Shown: positions 32,430 through 42,323 of the stretch, piece after piece | Layout: the number at the start of each line of letters is the position of its first letter | How positions within the stretch are numbered: the stretch's first letter is position 1 | Assembly: GCA_944472135.2 (NCBI GenBank) | Contig: OX235263.1 | Coordinates: forward strand, 8,601,517-8,665,516 | Length of the DNA: 64,000 nt | Reading direction: 5' to 3' | Source: Trichobilharzia regenti | Lineage: Eukaryota > Platyhelminthes > Trematoda > Strigeidida > Schistosomatidae | Notes under the pieces: generated by a model | What the model was told of the DNA's origin: nothing | Database searches by the model: none | Seen by the model: the letters and a program-made list of their open reading frames with translations, nothing else | Made by a program: the position numbers and the translations under genes

Positions 32430-33775
32430 TCGTTGTCTGTCTGTCTTCGACATAGAACTTTGCACCGATTTGCATCACTTCAAGTCGCCACACTCCATGT
32501 AGCACTCAAAGCAATAGAAGAAGGTAGAAGGAATGAATAATAGAGACAGCAAACGGTGGTGTGAGACAAAGGAATAGTATTAACGAAGAACAATATAGTT
32601 TCATTGGAAATCATTGGTCACAAGGAGTGGATGCATCTGCACCAGCCATTAAGAACGATTTTGAGACATATCACTGATTGTTTCCAGCCTTCATTGATTT
32701 TCACTGTCTCTAGGACCCCAACCAGTGACAAAGTCAACACCTTCCTACGAAGCTTAAACTAACTCTTGTGAACTTCATTGACTGATGAATCCATGTTTTG
32801 GTTTGACCACCACTAGAGGTTTTCTAGCCTGACCCTATGTCAGCTAACATTACCCACTGTCGATGTAGGCGATAACAAAGCATACATAATACATGTCCTA
32901 GCCATCTCAGTCGATGTAATTTCACAGCCTCGTCGATTGATTTCCCCTCCCACCTACCTAGCAATCGACCAATGCTTAACCTCAATATTTCTTACCTTAT
33001 TATACCACTTCACATGGGAGATAGAACGCACACACCTATGATCAAAGACAGCTAGCTAATCTTTTCAAGTCTTCCACTCTCAATGGCCAGGTCTCTTTCC
33101 CAGTAATAAATGAAGACGGAGCGGACTGCTGAGCAGTACACACGCCTTTTGGTCGAAAGCCTTATTATCACGTCTACTAAGCCAGAGACGGCGTAAACTA
33201 GCATATGCAAAACTAGCCCTCTGTATCCGTTCTGATATTTCGTCAGAGATCAACCCACTGGCGTTGGCTGCCGCATTTCCTAAATAAGTGTAAGGGTTAA
33301 CGTGCTCTACCACTTCACTCCCTATTTCTAAACTAGGAGTCAGTGTAGTGCAGTCTTGTAACATCATCTTGCATTTGGCGAGAGCGAATCGCATGCCAAA
33401 CATTCGTAGATTGCAGCCTGTCAAGGTGTTCAGAAGACTCTGCATTTTGTCAGCGTCCTCGCCTAGAAGGACTACATCATCTGCGTATTCTAAGTCGACG
33501 AGATTATTCCCTGATGGCAAAAGGTCAATTTTTGAGTCGCTGAAGTGAGTTAGGGTTAAGTCCATCAGTGCATCTATGATGAATTGGTATAGAAATGGGA
33601 AAAATGGGCATCCTTGAGGGATACCTCTAGTCGTCACCATTTCAGATGACAAATCGCCGTAAGCCCTCACCTGGCTGCATGAGCTCGACTAGAGTGCCTT
33701 AATCAGTGCAATGTATTTTCTCGGCATTCCCTTCACAGCCAAGCATCGTTGGCGATGAAACTCTACACTTTTTTG
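32430..33775 (-). mobile_element. RTE-B copy, broken
   Basis: The frame 33080-33670 gives [40 protein letters not shown] and TYLGNAAANASG, close to RTE-B at 24.7-26.1 kb. YADD is retained. Downstream (33079-32430) the C-terminal region and 3' UTR continue with frameshifts. Confidence 0.7.
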
Positions 33776-33789
33776 GAAGTGCTTTTCGT

Positions 33790-34330
33790 AGCGCACGCGG
33801 CACCATTTTCGACAGACTGGCTTAATATAGGTGTTGAAAATCGGGATTTTGTTTCTTGTGTTAAGCTGGTACAGAAGATTTCTCAGCCGATTTCAGAGTG
33901 ATGTAGGTTTGTGTTTTGCCTTTCTGATCCTTACTGGTTTTGACATCCTCAGGTAGTTCAAACGATGCTTCTTAGACCTCATTCAAATTTATTTTGTTGT
34001 TGATGGTGATTGGTGCCTGTTATTTTTACGTTGGTTGGTTGGTCATCTTCATTACCTCCGTCTTCTCTGTGTCCACTTGCAGTACAGTCATCTCTGCCTG
34101 CCTGCTTTCTTCAGCCAGCTTGTTCGTTTTCATCTGCGAGTCTTTGAGTCTGTGTGGCATCAGACATAAATCATTCACCGCAAAATCCAGACGCTGCAGT
34201 GTCTCCTTATTAATGCAACGTATTCTTGTCTTCTCTCTATCTGCCCACTCACACTATTCCACATTCCAGTCCACTAGAAATAGGAACATCACAGTCATAG
34301 GTCAGCAGTGAATTTATTATCTAGTTTTGG
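33790..34330 (-). mobile_element. RTE-A fragments
   Basis: The minus strand shows pieces of the palm and thumb (a GLMPHRLKDSQMKTNKLAEE-like stretch across frames near 34080-34170). A further piece IRYTDEKTVEDLDFAADDMS lies at 34680-34755, where the catalytic FADD has gained an Ala. Confidence 0.5.
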
Positions 34331-34680
34331 TTTGCAGGAATTTTTCTTAAATTCAAGTTTGATTGCTAATTGTCTCTAGTTATAGGATCACTGAAGATCA
34401 AGGGAGTTATTTCTTCATCAATCTCAGAAATCTACTATAATAGATCACTAGTAATGAAAATCTTTTTGAAATATAGCACGGGATGATGCCGGTTTGAATC
34501 TCAGAGAACAAGTGAGAGATCATCCAGTTGCTACGAGATTGCTTAAACATCTTAATGACGAGTGCTAGTTCCAGGAATGCTTGTAGATGACCTCCAACTA
34601 TATAACACATCAATTCATGAGGATGAAAAACCTCTGATTGTGGTAAACATATTTTAATACCACAGTCTAATACCAGAGAC
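34331..34680. other. Unassigned insert within RTE-A
   Basis: It interrupts the RTE-A fragments above. A minus frame (HPHELMCYIVGGHLQAFLEL) is open but not recognised. Confidence 0.25.
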
Positions 34681-34819
34681 ATATCATCCGCTGCGAAATC
34701 CAGATCTTCTACAGTCTTTTCATCGGTGTAGCGTATTTCTGTCTTCTCACTCATTTCAAATCACATTTCTTCTCTTCTTTTCTTGAAATTGTTGATCAAA
34801 TATTGATTTTTGTAGGGAT

Positions 34820-34930
34820 TACTGCCAACCAGTTCCAGAACTAGAACAAAACAGCTGTCCAGTAATTCCTAGCTGGTTTTTTCCAATGGTCCTCTAACTG
34901 ATGTCAGCTCATGATGAAATCCTCCAGCAA
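34820..34930 (+). repeat. SINE-H 3' fragment
   Basis: AACAAAACAGCTGTCCAGTA through GATGTCAGCTCATGATGAAA: hammerhead 3' half and tail only. Confidence 0.5.
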
Positions 34931-34959
34931 TAATTATTGCTTACACATTTTTGTGAGGA

Positions 34960-35160
34960 AGGAGTCAGACTGGGTCGGTGGCACAGTGGTTAGGAGTCTC
35001 GCTGACCATGCACATGGTCCGGGTTCTGGCCCTAGCCGACGCACACCTGATATCTATGGTCGGCCTGCGAAATTTGGGCTACCGATATCCACGCTGAAAA
35101 TTCCATACTTGTACCAAAAATACAGTGTGGAATCAAGCTATAATCAAAAATAAAAAAAAT
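34960..35160 (+). repeat. SINE-T copy
   Basis: TCGGTGGCACAGTGGTTAGG (A-box-like), CCGGGTTCTGGCCC (B-box-like), body ATTTGGGCTACCGATATCCA, A-rich end. Same family as 21319-21513. Confidence 0.6.
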
Positions 35161-35293
35161 AAAATATAACTTCATTGTGGCAAAATAACTAATCCATAAC
35201 GATTTCTGCATACAGTCAACCAACAAACTGTCCAATAATTCAACTATCTCTACAACTCATTTAAACCTAATCTCTCTTGCATAAGAATTATAA

Positions 35294-35521
35294 TCACCAG
35301 TAAAAAATGTCAAAAACGTGTCTACTCAATAAGGTCATGAACAGAAGAAAAAATTTTCTTTTCCTTTTGATGTTATCGCGAGCAGGGTTTACTTCAAACG
35401 TTTTATAGGCTAAATAAACGCCACATAACATGCTATCATCACCATCATTATCACTATTATCGCTGCTACTACTACCACCTGTGACCTTGACCCCATTTAT
35501 GGAAAGAATTATTGGTGTCAT
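35294..35521 (-). other. Unexplained open frame
   Basis: A 75-codon minus frame with a serine/aspartate run from simple repeats (GGSSSSDNSDNDGDD), then CGVYLAYKTFEVNPARDNIK. It lies inside the giant intron. It could be an old PLE piece or chance; no family recognised. Confidence 0.15.
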
Positions 35522-35609
35522 TGTTATATTTCCTATAACGTAACCTATAGATAAGTGACCTCGAGCGGTTAAGTTGACAAATTGATTAACATGTTCTACT
35601 AATTGTATA

Positions 35610-35900
35610 ATCTTCAGGTATTGGTTTTGTTGGGATTTGGTTTGATTGGTTGAAGGAGGATTTCATCATGAGCTGATAACAGTAAGAGAACCATTGGAAC
35701 CAGAGACTGGACCTATTCAGGTAGGTAGTAGTGACCTGAGGTTCTTGTGGGTGCACCAGGTTGAAGATGTGGCAGTAACTCATCGGAGAAGACATTGAGA
35801 AGTGGTTGCGCTATGTTATGAATTGGCAGAAGTTAGAATTTATGGTCTGGTTGGCCACTGGATCGGGTCAGGTCCCAGTGGTCTACCAGCTAGCTCTCAT
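35610..35900. repeat. SINE-H inverted tail-head junction
   Basis: A minus-strand tail (GGATTTCATCATGAGCTGAT, to about 35700) joins a plus-strand head (GACTGGACCTATTCAGGTAG, 35702-35900). Same architecture as 38.41-38.84 kb, with a different breakpoint. Confidence 0.5.
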
Positions 35901-36239
35901 CTTATTTGGTTATAGGTCGTCGCTTTCAGCAGGCTGCACAACTACTGACAAACCTTTATTTTTACTTAATATGATGTCCTCCATGTCATCATCGGATCTA
36001 TAGCCGACAAGTGGATTCCGCTTTTGGGCGTGTATTGTCATTTGAAGTTCTTCTCAAATGGATGTGTAATCCATTTGCATTTTCTTCTGCATATGCATTG
36101 ATTAGCTAATACGTAATCAGCCGGGTTTTTTTGGCTATTTTTCCCTGTCATCTGTCTAATAAGGTATGAAGACTTTTCAAATAGAAACATACCTGTATAA
36201 ATATGTAATGTATACATAGATGCATATATGATTGCAATG
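35901..36239. other. Unassigned, perhaps old RTE-A on minus
   Basis: Short words such as ATCCATTTGCATTTTCTTCT resemble the RTE-A minus strand, but too decayed to call. Confidence 0.2.
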
Positions 36240-36249
36240 AGTGCATTTA

Positions 36250-36900
36250 TTTATTGTATTGCTATCGAAGCCCTTTGAACATGCGAAAAATAATGTCACA
36301 TCCCATTGTACTTACCAATTTGAATGTACGTGTGGCGGCATTTACATAGGGAGGACTCACCAATTTCTGAAAGTAAGGGCTTCTGAACATATGCCTAAAT
36401 GACTCAGGAATAAATAGAATCCCCAGAACACAATAATAGTGAAAACAGATGACCTACCTGATCGATTTCAAAACATATTATAGAGACAGGATATAAAATT
36501 GATGTTTATACATCTTTTAAACCTATCTATAAAACGGGTTTGGAGCGTATCCTAAAGTTTGTGGAAGTTCTGGCTAGCAGTTAGGAAGTTTAAACCATCT
36601 TTATGCGATCAAAGCAACAACTTGTCATCACACTAAAACTTCGTTGGTAAACTTCGTTTGAATACCATAGCAGATGTATTTTTACCTCTGTTATTTGGTT
36701 TAGCCATCTTCATTGTTATTTGGACTTTCAGTATGTCCTTTTAACTTGACCTTAGTGCATTTTCTTACTTTTTAACGCTTTATTAATTTCATATATACAT
36801 TCCTATGAGAAGTCCTTGTGTGATCAGATTTTTCTAAATGTGTTACGTAAATACATTACGCGATTCAGAAAAATTACGTCTTCTTATGGCTTTGTCTGTA
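36250..36900 (+). mobile_element. PLE-E: GIY-YIG remnant and tail
   Basis: The plus peptide CTYQFECTCGGIYIGRTHQF carries the nuclease start (GIYIGRT) at 36310-36370, followed by RASEHM and stops. The tail (36480-36900) matches 23.3-23.96 kb. Confidence 0.6.
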
Positions 36901-36904
36901 TTCC

Positions 36905-37117
36905 TATACGTTCCAAGTGGAACATAGGCCTACAGCCTAGAGGTTTGAAGTTTTGGTAGCAGTGGTGTTTATTTTTACGGGATGGGGTTGCTAGCCCCAT
37001 GCTCTACCTTCCGAAACTACCGGCGTTACTTCCGCCTTGATGAGATTTAAGAGGGATCGAACCACGGATCATTTGAGTGGTTGGCAAGCGTTCTATCGCT
37101 GAAACACGAACGCCCTG
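36905..37117 (-). repeat. SINE-R copy
   Basis: A minus-strand tRNA-Gly-like head (GTTTCAGCGATAGAACGCTT, GTGGTTCGATCCC), body GGGGCTAGCAACCCCATCCC, and 3' end GGCCTATGTTCCACTTGGAA. The 3' end matches that of RTE-A2. It lies 90 bp from a host exon. Confidence 0.6.
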
Positions 37118-37207
37118 TAATGAGTATTAGAAGAAGAAGAAGAGCAAAGCAACAAAATGCAACAATTTTATCAAACATAAAACAATTAAAATAAGTTTTA
37201 AACTTAC

Positions 37208-37346
37208 ACGAGTAAAATTTATTGGTTGTACAAATGTATCACCTAATTGTTCTTTAGCTGATATACGTAAATAACCGGAGAATATAGATCCTTGTACTGG
37301 AGCTGTCTTCATGCTATTTCTACTATTCAGTAGATTAGATAATGAA
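37208..37346 (-). CDS. GLB1: Beta-galactosidase (GH35), penultimate exon
   Basis: A 139-bp exon: acceptor TTTGCACTTTAG| before 37346, donor CGT|GTAAGT after 37208. It starts with the third base of a split codon and encodes 46 residues ending GSIFSGYLRISAKEQLGDTF, VQPINFTR. In animal GLB1 the matching segment is a strand-turn with LPQDTFIQFPGWTKG, which leads directly into the WINGFNLGRYW strand; here NFTR is followed across the intron by GILIVND, as predicted. It belongs to the C-terminal jelly-roll domain, not to the catalytic barrel. The preceding exon is not identified in the window. The open frame runs on past the donor into intron, which is not coding. Confidence 0.75.
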
Positions 37347-37520
37347 CTAAAGTGCAAAGGCAAGAATATGAAGTAACAATGAATAGGTGAATAAATTAGT
37401 GCATTTTATACATTTATTCCAATCGTAATTAATTATTATTATTTGATTAGCTATGACTTTTGTATTTTACTTTATTTACTGAAATGCTCCTGTCCATCCG
37501 AGGCAAAATACTAAATTGTA
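37347..37520. other. Intron or upstream DNA of beta-galactosidase
   Basis: AT-rich, with a T-rich acceptor tract next to the exon. No element recognised. Confidence 0.3.
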
Positions 37521-37580
37521 TCATCCTGGAATCATCGGCAGTACGCACCCACTGGGATTCGAACCCAGTGGCCATATTAC

Positions 37581-38028
37581 AAGCCAAACTTGTGTGTTCA
37601 GAAGAAATTTGTACAGCTACTTTCCTTACCTTGACCATCGTTACATGATTGTATAAGCCGGACTACCTCATCCCTCTCCCCCTAAAATATTTTTCTTTTT
37701 AAAAACTATAATTGTCCAAATTATTTTATTTTTCTGACTACTTCATCTTTAATTACGTGTTATCCTTGTAAAAATTATTTTATTCTTATGACCACTTCAA
37801 CTTTAGTTACAAATTGTCATTGTCCAAATTGTTTTATTTTATTTAACAGTCTGTTACGTAATCAACTTGTACAAACGCTTATTCCTTAATTGCTCTTCAT
37901 TTTTCCTAAATTATGCATTATGCAATCCACGTGTTGTAACCATTTCTACCTTTTAATTATACATATTAATTTTTCTTCGTTAATTACCACCCCATTGACA
38001 TTTTGACACTGACTAATTATATATATGT
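37581..38028 (+). mobile_element. PLE-D 3' end, 5' truncated
   Basis: It encodes only the last residues of the nuclease (CVQKKFVQLLSLP and stop) and carries the tail. The first 187 bp differ at about three positions from 63811-64000, so these are closely related copies. The tail has loosely repeated units of about 55 bp (TTATTTTTCTGACTACTTC / TTATTCTTATGACCACTTC). 37525-37580 before it is a SINE-H2 scrap with a B box. Confidence 0.65.
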
Positions 38029-38030
38029 GT

Positions 38031-38470
38031 TTCAGGATTTCATCATGAGCTGACATTAGTTAGAGAACCATTGGAAAACCAACTGGGAGTACTGGACAGC
38101 TGTTTCGTCAGCCTAGTTTGGGACTCTTCAGCAGTATGTACCCACCACCAGGGTTCGAACCCAGGACCTTCCGGTTACAAGGCTAGCGAGCTCGTATACC
38201 ATTAAGCCACTGGAACCCAATCCAATGGTCCTTGAATTCTAACTTCTGCCAATTCACGACATAGCGCGACCGCTAGCCAATGTCTTCTGTGGCGAGTATT
38301 TGTCCTCACACCCGACCGGCTGCACCCTACTGGTCACGACTTCCCACTGGAACCCAGGTAACTACCTACCTGAATAGGGCCAGTCGCCAGTGAGCATCTC
38401 ATTGGTATTTAAGTGTTGGTTTGTAGGGATTTGACTGGTTTCAGAATTTCATCATGAGCTAACATTAGTT
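38031..38470 (-). repeat. SINE-H, full unit plus tail of the next
   Basis: A minus-strand unit with tail at 38031, hammerhead, B box GGGTTCGAACCC (38151-38162), tRNA-like part and head at about 38402. It is followed by a second tail (38407-38470), giving a repeat unit of about 410 bp. This is the best preserved SINE-H on the minus strand. Confidence 0.7.
38088..38138 (-). ncRNA. Hammerhead ribozyme motif, all core bases present
   Basis: The minus strand reads CATACTG, CTGAAGA, stem II GTC...GAC, GAAAC, helix III ACAGCUGU, GTC and CAGTACT. CUGANGA, GAAA and the GUC triplet are intact and helix I pairs over 5 bp. Confidence 0.65.
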
Positions 38471-38840
38471 AGTCACTAGCGACTTGCCCTATTCAGGTAG
38501 GTAGTAGTTACCTGGGGTTCTAGTGAGAAATCGTGACCAGTAAGGTGCAGCAGGTTGGGTGTGAGGACAAATACTCGCCACAGAAGACATTGACTAGGGG
38601 TTGCGCTATGTCGTGAATTGGCAGAAGTTAGAATTCGTAGGCGACTGGATCGGGTCCCGGTGGCTTAACGGTATATGAGCTCGCCTTATAGTGGTGGGTA
38701 CGTACTGATGAAGAGTCGCAAACTAGGACGAAACAGCTGTCCAGTATTCTCAGGTTTTTCAATGGTTCTCTAACTAATGTCAGCTCATGATGAAATCCTG
38801 AAACCAGTCAAATCCCTACAAACCAACACTTATATATATA
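38471..38840 (+). repeat. SINE-H, B-box-deleted variant
   Basis: The head joins the reversed tail at 38470. The segment between ATGAGCTCGCCTTATA and GTGGTGGGTACGTACTG lacks the B box. The hammerhead core reads ATGAAGA (first C to A). The same variant is at 59555-59955. Confidence 0.65.
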
Positions 38841-38844
38841 TATG

Positions 38845-39339
38845 TTTATATTCATAGAATATTCTAGTTTAGTAGTCTATAACAATGTTAGTGTTTTTTT
38901 GAATAATATCGATTCGTGAAGTAAGATCAGTGGAATCACAGTTCACTAAAGTTGCTTAAATTATAATAATATTAAAGATATATTAGCTAATAGAATGTCA
39001 ACTAAAATCAGATAAATTCCACAAAAATTCAGGATCATTCAAACCTAGATAACCAAGCAGGTGAGGATAATGTCTGAACTAACTTCTTTTGGATGCATTA
39101 CTTAGGCTTGTTAATATGGATTCCAACAGCCAGCCTCAGCAATATTTAGTAGTCGAAATCTTAAGGTGAAATTGAGATTCGTAGGTATGTGGTAAATTAC
39201 TCTGAAAGCATGGTTAACGTCAATCTTGTATTCTGTATTTACAAGATTAGTGAGATAGAATAGCACTGCGAATAGATTTTGTTTGTCCTTTGCTTAAACA
39301 ATCACGCAGAGTGATGTTAGGAAATTCTACGCCGAACAC
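38845..39339. other. Unassigned, partly tail of the next PLE
   Basis: AT-rich; no frame recognised. It follows the 3' end of the minus-strand PLE. Confidence 0.25.
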
Positions 39340-40327
39340 GCCTAATTTTACGGCCTATGTAACTGGCTCACTCCACAGGAGCAGTTAAATTGGTAGATAC
39401 AGATGGAAGAGGCGAAATTTGGCAGTTCGTCTTTTACTTCCGAACGCAAAATAGGGATAGTTTTGAAGACACAAAGTAATTCAACAGTGAGGAATGCTCT
39501 TATTACCGCATTCCTAAGGCGTTGTGTTAATACCTCTCTGGTGTTATCCTCGAGGAACTGAAGTTGTAAGAATAAGGCCTTTTTAGAAACTGTTGATACC
39601 TTGAACTGCTTTGATTTTAGATTCATGTTCTTATAAATAAACTTTCCTATATAACCCTTTTCACTTATCAACCGTTTAATGTTACTAAGTTCCTCACCAA
39701 GACATTCATCCGAGTAGACTGCTCTCGCTCCATTGACCAAGGACTTTATCAGACTGCGTTTGTATTTCAAGGGAACGAAGCTGAGAAAATGAGTATACTG
39801 ACCCGTTGGTGTAGGTTTTCTATAAACACTTCGTCTTATTGTGGCATCCTCTTTTCTAGCCGTAAAGACGTCAAAAAAATAAAATACTAGAGACTTTTTC
39901 TTTCTCAATAGTAAAATTTATTGCAGGATGTACCTCATTAAATTTATCCAGGATGCTCTTTGATTCCTTCTCATTCTTCATAATCAAAAATGTATCATCC
40001 GTGGACCGACCACAGAATCCGAGTTTATTAATAACATCCTTCAGAGGCCCATTTTCTAGTTTCGCAAGGAGAATGTCGGCTAGAATGGGTCCTAATGGTG
40101 ACCCCATTGTCACACCGTCAATTTGTCTATATAGTTCCTTATGAAATAAAAAGCGGGCATTCATTGTGCATTTCTAGAGAAGCTCTTTCATAAAAGATGT
40201 GAGAATGCCAACATCAATGTTTCGTATTATCAGTTCTTCGAATACAAAGTTCACTGTTTCCATAAGTGGTACATTGGTGAATAAGGAAGATACGTAAAAT
40301 GATATCATGAATTTATTGTCACTTATC
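39340..40327 (-). mobile_element. PLE-D-like element: RT palm to GIY-YIG start
   Basis: The minus strand has motif A region FMISFYVSSLFTNVPL (40275-40310), HKELYRQIDGVTMGSPLGPI and LADILLAKLEN (motif B), motif C region STDDTFLIMKNE, then after a frameshift near 39890 SVYRKPTPTGQYTHFLSFVP and the nuclease start CIYQFNCSCGVSQL. Motif A has Tyr where the catalytic Asp stands in PLEs (TAC at 40294-40296). It is cut at 40328 by an RTE-A insertion. Confidence 0.75.
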
Positions 40328-41871
40328 AGAAGTCCTGAATGCAATCAAGATGCTTAAAACTGGGAAAACACCGGGACCAGATGGAATCCCAGCAGAGGCT
40401 TTGAAAATAGACCCAGAGACAACAGCGGACTTGATGACACCACTACTGGAGAAGGTGTGGAAAGAGGGCAAAGTACCCGAGGATTGGAAGAACAGTTACT
40501 TATTCAAACTTCCAAAGAAAGGAGACTTAAGTCAATGTAAAAACTGGCGTGGAATTATGCTTCTGTCCATTCCAAGCAAGATACTAAGTCGCATCATCCT
40601 GGAGAGAATCAAACAAGCCCTAGATGAAAAACTTCGTCCGGAACAGGCTGGATTCAGGAGAAACAAATCATGTATTGATCAAATCGCCACTCTACGGATC
40701 ATCATTGAACAAAGCTTGGAATGGCAGTCACCTCTCTATCTCAACTTCATCGACTTTGAAAAGGCCTTCGACAGCGTCGATCGAGAGGTCATTTGGAAAC
40801 TACTTCGCTACTACGGGGTCCCATTGACAATTATACACCTCATCCAACAGTTATACGACAATGCTGCATGCCAAGTAATCCACAACGGGAAACTTACGGA
40901 AGCCTTCGAAGTGAGGACGGGAGTGAGGCAAGGCTGTCTACTATCACCAATGATCTTCCTGATTGCAATTGATTGGATAATGCGACAGACAACGGCAACC
41001 AACGAGGGAACAGGCATAAAATGGACTGACACAAAAGACTTGGAGGATCTGGATTTCGCCGATGATATATGTCTGATTTCCCATAAACTGGAAGATATGC
41101 AAATGAAAAGTAACAAGTTGGCAGAAGAAGCATCAAAGATAGGACTTCACGTGAACATAGATAAAACAGAGATGATGAAGATTCCTTGCCAACATCAACA
41201 GCAACAACAGACCACAATAAGCATAAATGGGAAGAACCTGAAAGAAACAACCTCCTTCACCTACCTGGGAAGCATCGTCTCAACTACAGGCGGAACTGAC
41301 GAAGACATCAAAGCCAGAATCGGAAAAGCAAGACAAGCTTTCATTACTCTCAAATCTGTGTGGAGGTCAACAGCACTCAGCATCAAAAATAAGATCCGGA
41401 TTTTCAACTCCAATGTGAAGTCAGTGCTACTATACGGATCAGAGACTTGGCGAGTCATAAAGAGCATCTCAAACAAACTTCAAACCTTCATTAACAACTG
41501 TCTCCGCTCAATACTCAAGATCAGATGGCCAGAAAAGATCAGCAACAGGGATCTCTGGGAGCGAACCAATCAGGAACCGATTGTGAAACAAATAGGCAGA
41601 AAGAAATGGAGATGGATTGGCCATACGCTGAGGAAACCATCAAGTGACATCACTAGACAAGCCCTCGAGTGGAACCCGAAAGGGAGGCGGCGAGTTGGTC
41701 GTCCAAGGGTGACTTGGAGGAGGTCATGTGAAGAGGAGATGAAAGCATGTGGGCAGACCTGGAGCAGGGTGAAAAAGTTGTCAGAAAACCGAAGTCAATG
41801 GAGGTGCGCAGCTGAAGCCCTATGTTCCTCTAGGAACTAAAGGATACAATAATAATAATAAATAATAATCA
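40328..41871 (+). mobile_element. RTE-A retrotransposon, 5' truncated, intact RT frame
   Basis: Sequence inserted in the PLE at 40328. It holds an open frame 40350-41840 and the 3' end TATGTTCCTCTAGGAACTAA, then GGATACAATAATAATAA. The endonuclease half is missing. Confidence 0.75.
40350..41840 (+). CDS. Reverse transcriptase of RTE-A (intact 496-codon frame)
   Basis: A non-LTR RT. It starts inside the fingers (GKTPGPDGIPAEALK), then motif A NFIDFEKAFDSVD with Asp 135, TGVRQGCLLSPMIF (motif B), motif C FADD at residues 236-239, the thumb FTYLGSIVSTTGG, and a C-terminal part LLYGSETWRV, KKWRWIGHTLRKPS, RRVGRPRVTWRRSCEEEM. The last is the positively charged C-terminus shared by RTE-type and related elements. 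No stop over 1.49 kb. The ATG at 40350 is the first in frame but the true N-terminus is truncated, so it is an artificial start. At least nine other broken copies of the same protein lie in the window. Confidence 0.85.
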   Translation: MLKTGKTPGPDGIPAEALKIDPETTADLMTPLLEKVWKEGKVPEDWKNSYLFKLPKKGDLSQCKNWRGIMLLSIPSKILSRIILERIKQALDEKLRPEQAGFRRNKSCIDQIATLRIIIEQSLEWQSPLYLNFIDFEKAFDSVDREVIWKLLRYYGVPLTIIHLIQQLYDNAACQVIHNGKLTEAFEVRTGVRQGCLLSPMIFLIAIDWIMRQTTATNEGTGIKWTDTKDLEDLDFADDICLISHKLEDMQMKSNKLAEEASKIGLHVNIDKTEMMKIPCQHQQQQQTTISINGKNLKETTSFTYLGSIVSTTGGTDEDIKARIGKARQAFITLKSVWRSTALSIKNKIRIFNSNVKSVLLYGSETWRVIKSISNKLQTFINNCLRSILKIRWPEKISNRDLWERTNQEPIVKQIGRKKWRWIGHTLRKPSSDITRQALEWNPKGRRRVGRPRVTWRRSCEEEMKACGQTWSRVKKLSENRSQWRCAAEALCSSRN

Positions 41872-42323
41872 TCCTGGAAAAAATCAAATACGCCGACCTG
41901 GACTAAAACCTTCGACCGGAACAGGCTGAAACTAGGAAGAACAAGTCATGCATCGATCAGATTGCAACAAAACGGGTCATCATTGAACAGAGCTTGAAAA
42001 TGGCAGTCAGCTCTCTGCCCCACTCAACTTCATAGACTTCGAAAAGGCCTTCGATAGCACAGTTTCATAAGAGAGGTGATTTGGAAACTACTCCACTACT
42101 ACGGGGTGCCACCGGTAATTATACATCTCATCCAACAGTTGTACGACAATGCTGCATGCCAAGTAATCCACAACGGGAAACTCACGGAATCCTCTGAAAT
42201 GAAGATGGGAGCAAGACAAGACTCGTTGGCTGTCTGGCTACTATCTACAATGATTCTCCTGATTGTGGGCAGCAGATTGGATAATCCGACAGACAGACAG
42301 CGAGGAATCAGGCGTAAAATAGA

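Larger units (their letters stand above)
9014..37207 (-). other. GLB1: Giant intron (28,194 bp) of the beta-galactosidase gene
   Basis: Donor CGT|GTAAGT at 37207 and acceptor TTTATAG| at 9014 join two in-frame exons. The intron holds nested PLE, RTE, gypsy, Jockey-like, LTR and SINE insertions on both strands. No other exon of this gene was recognised inside it. Confidence 0.65.

Noticed and set aside
35294..35521. Alternative exon of beta-galactosidase
   Set aside because: No GH35 similarity and the exons on either side join perfectly without it; kept only as an unexplained frame.
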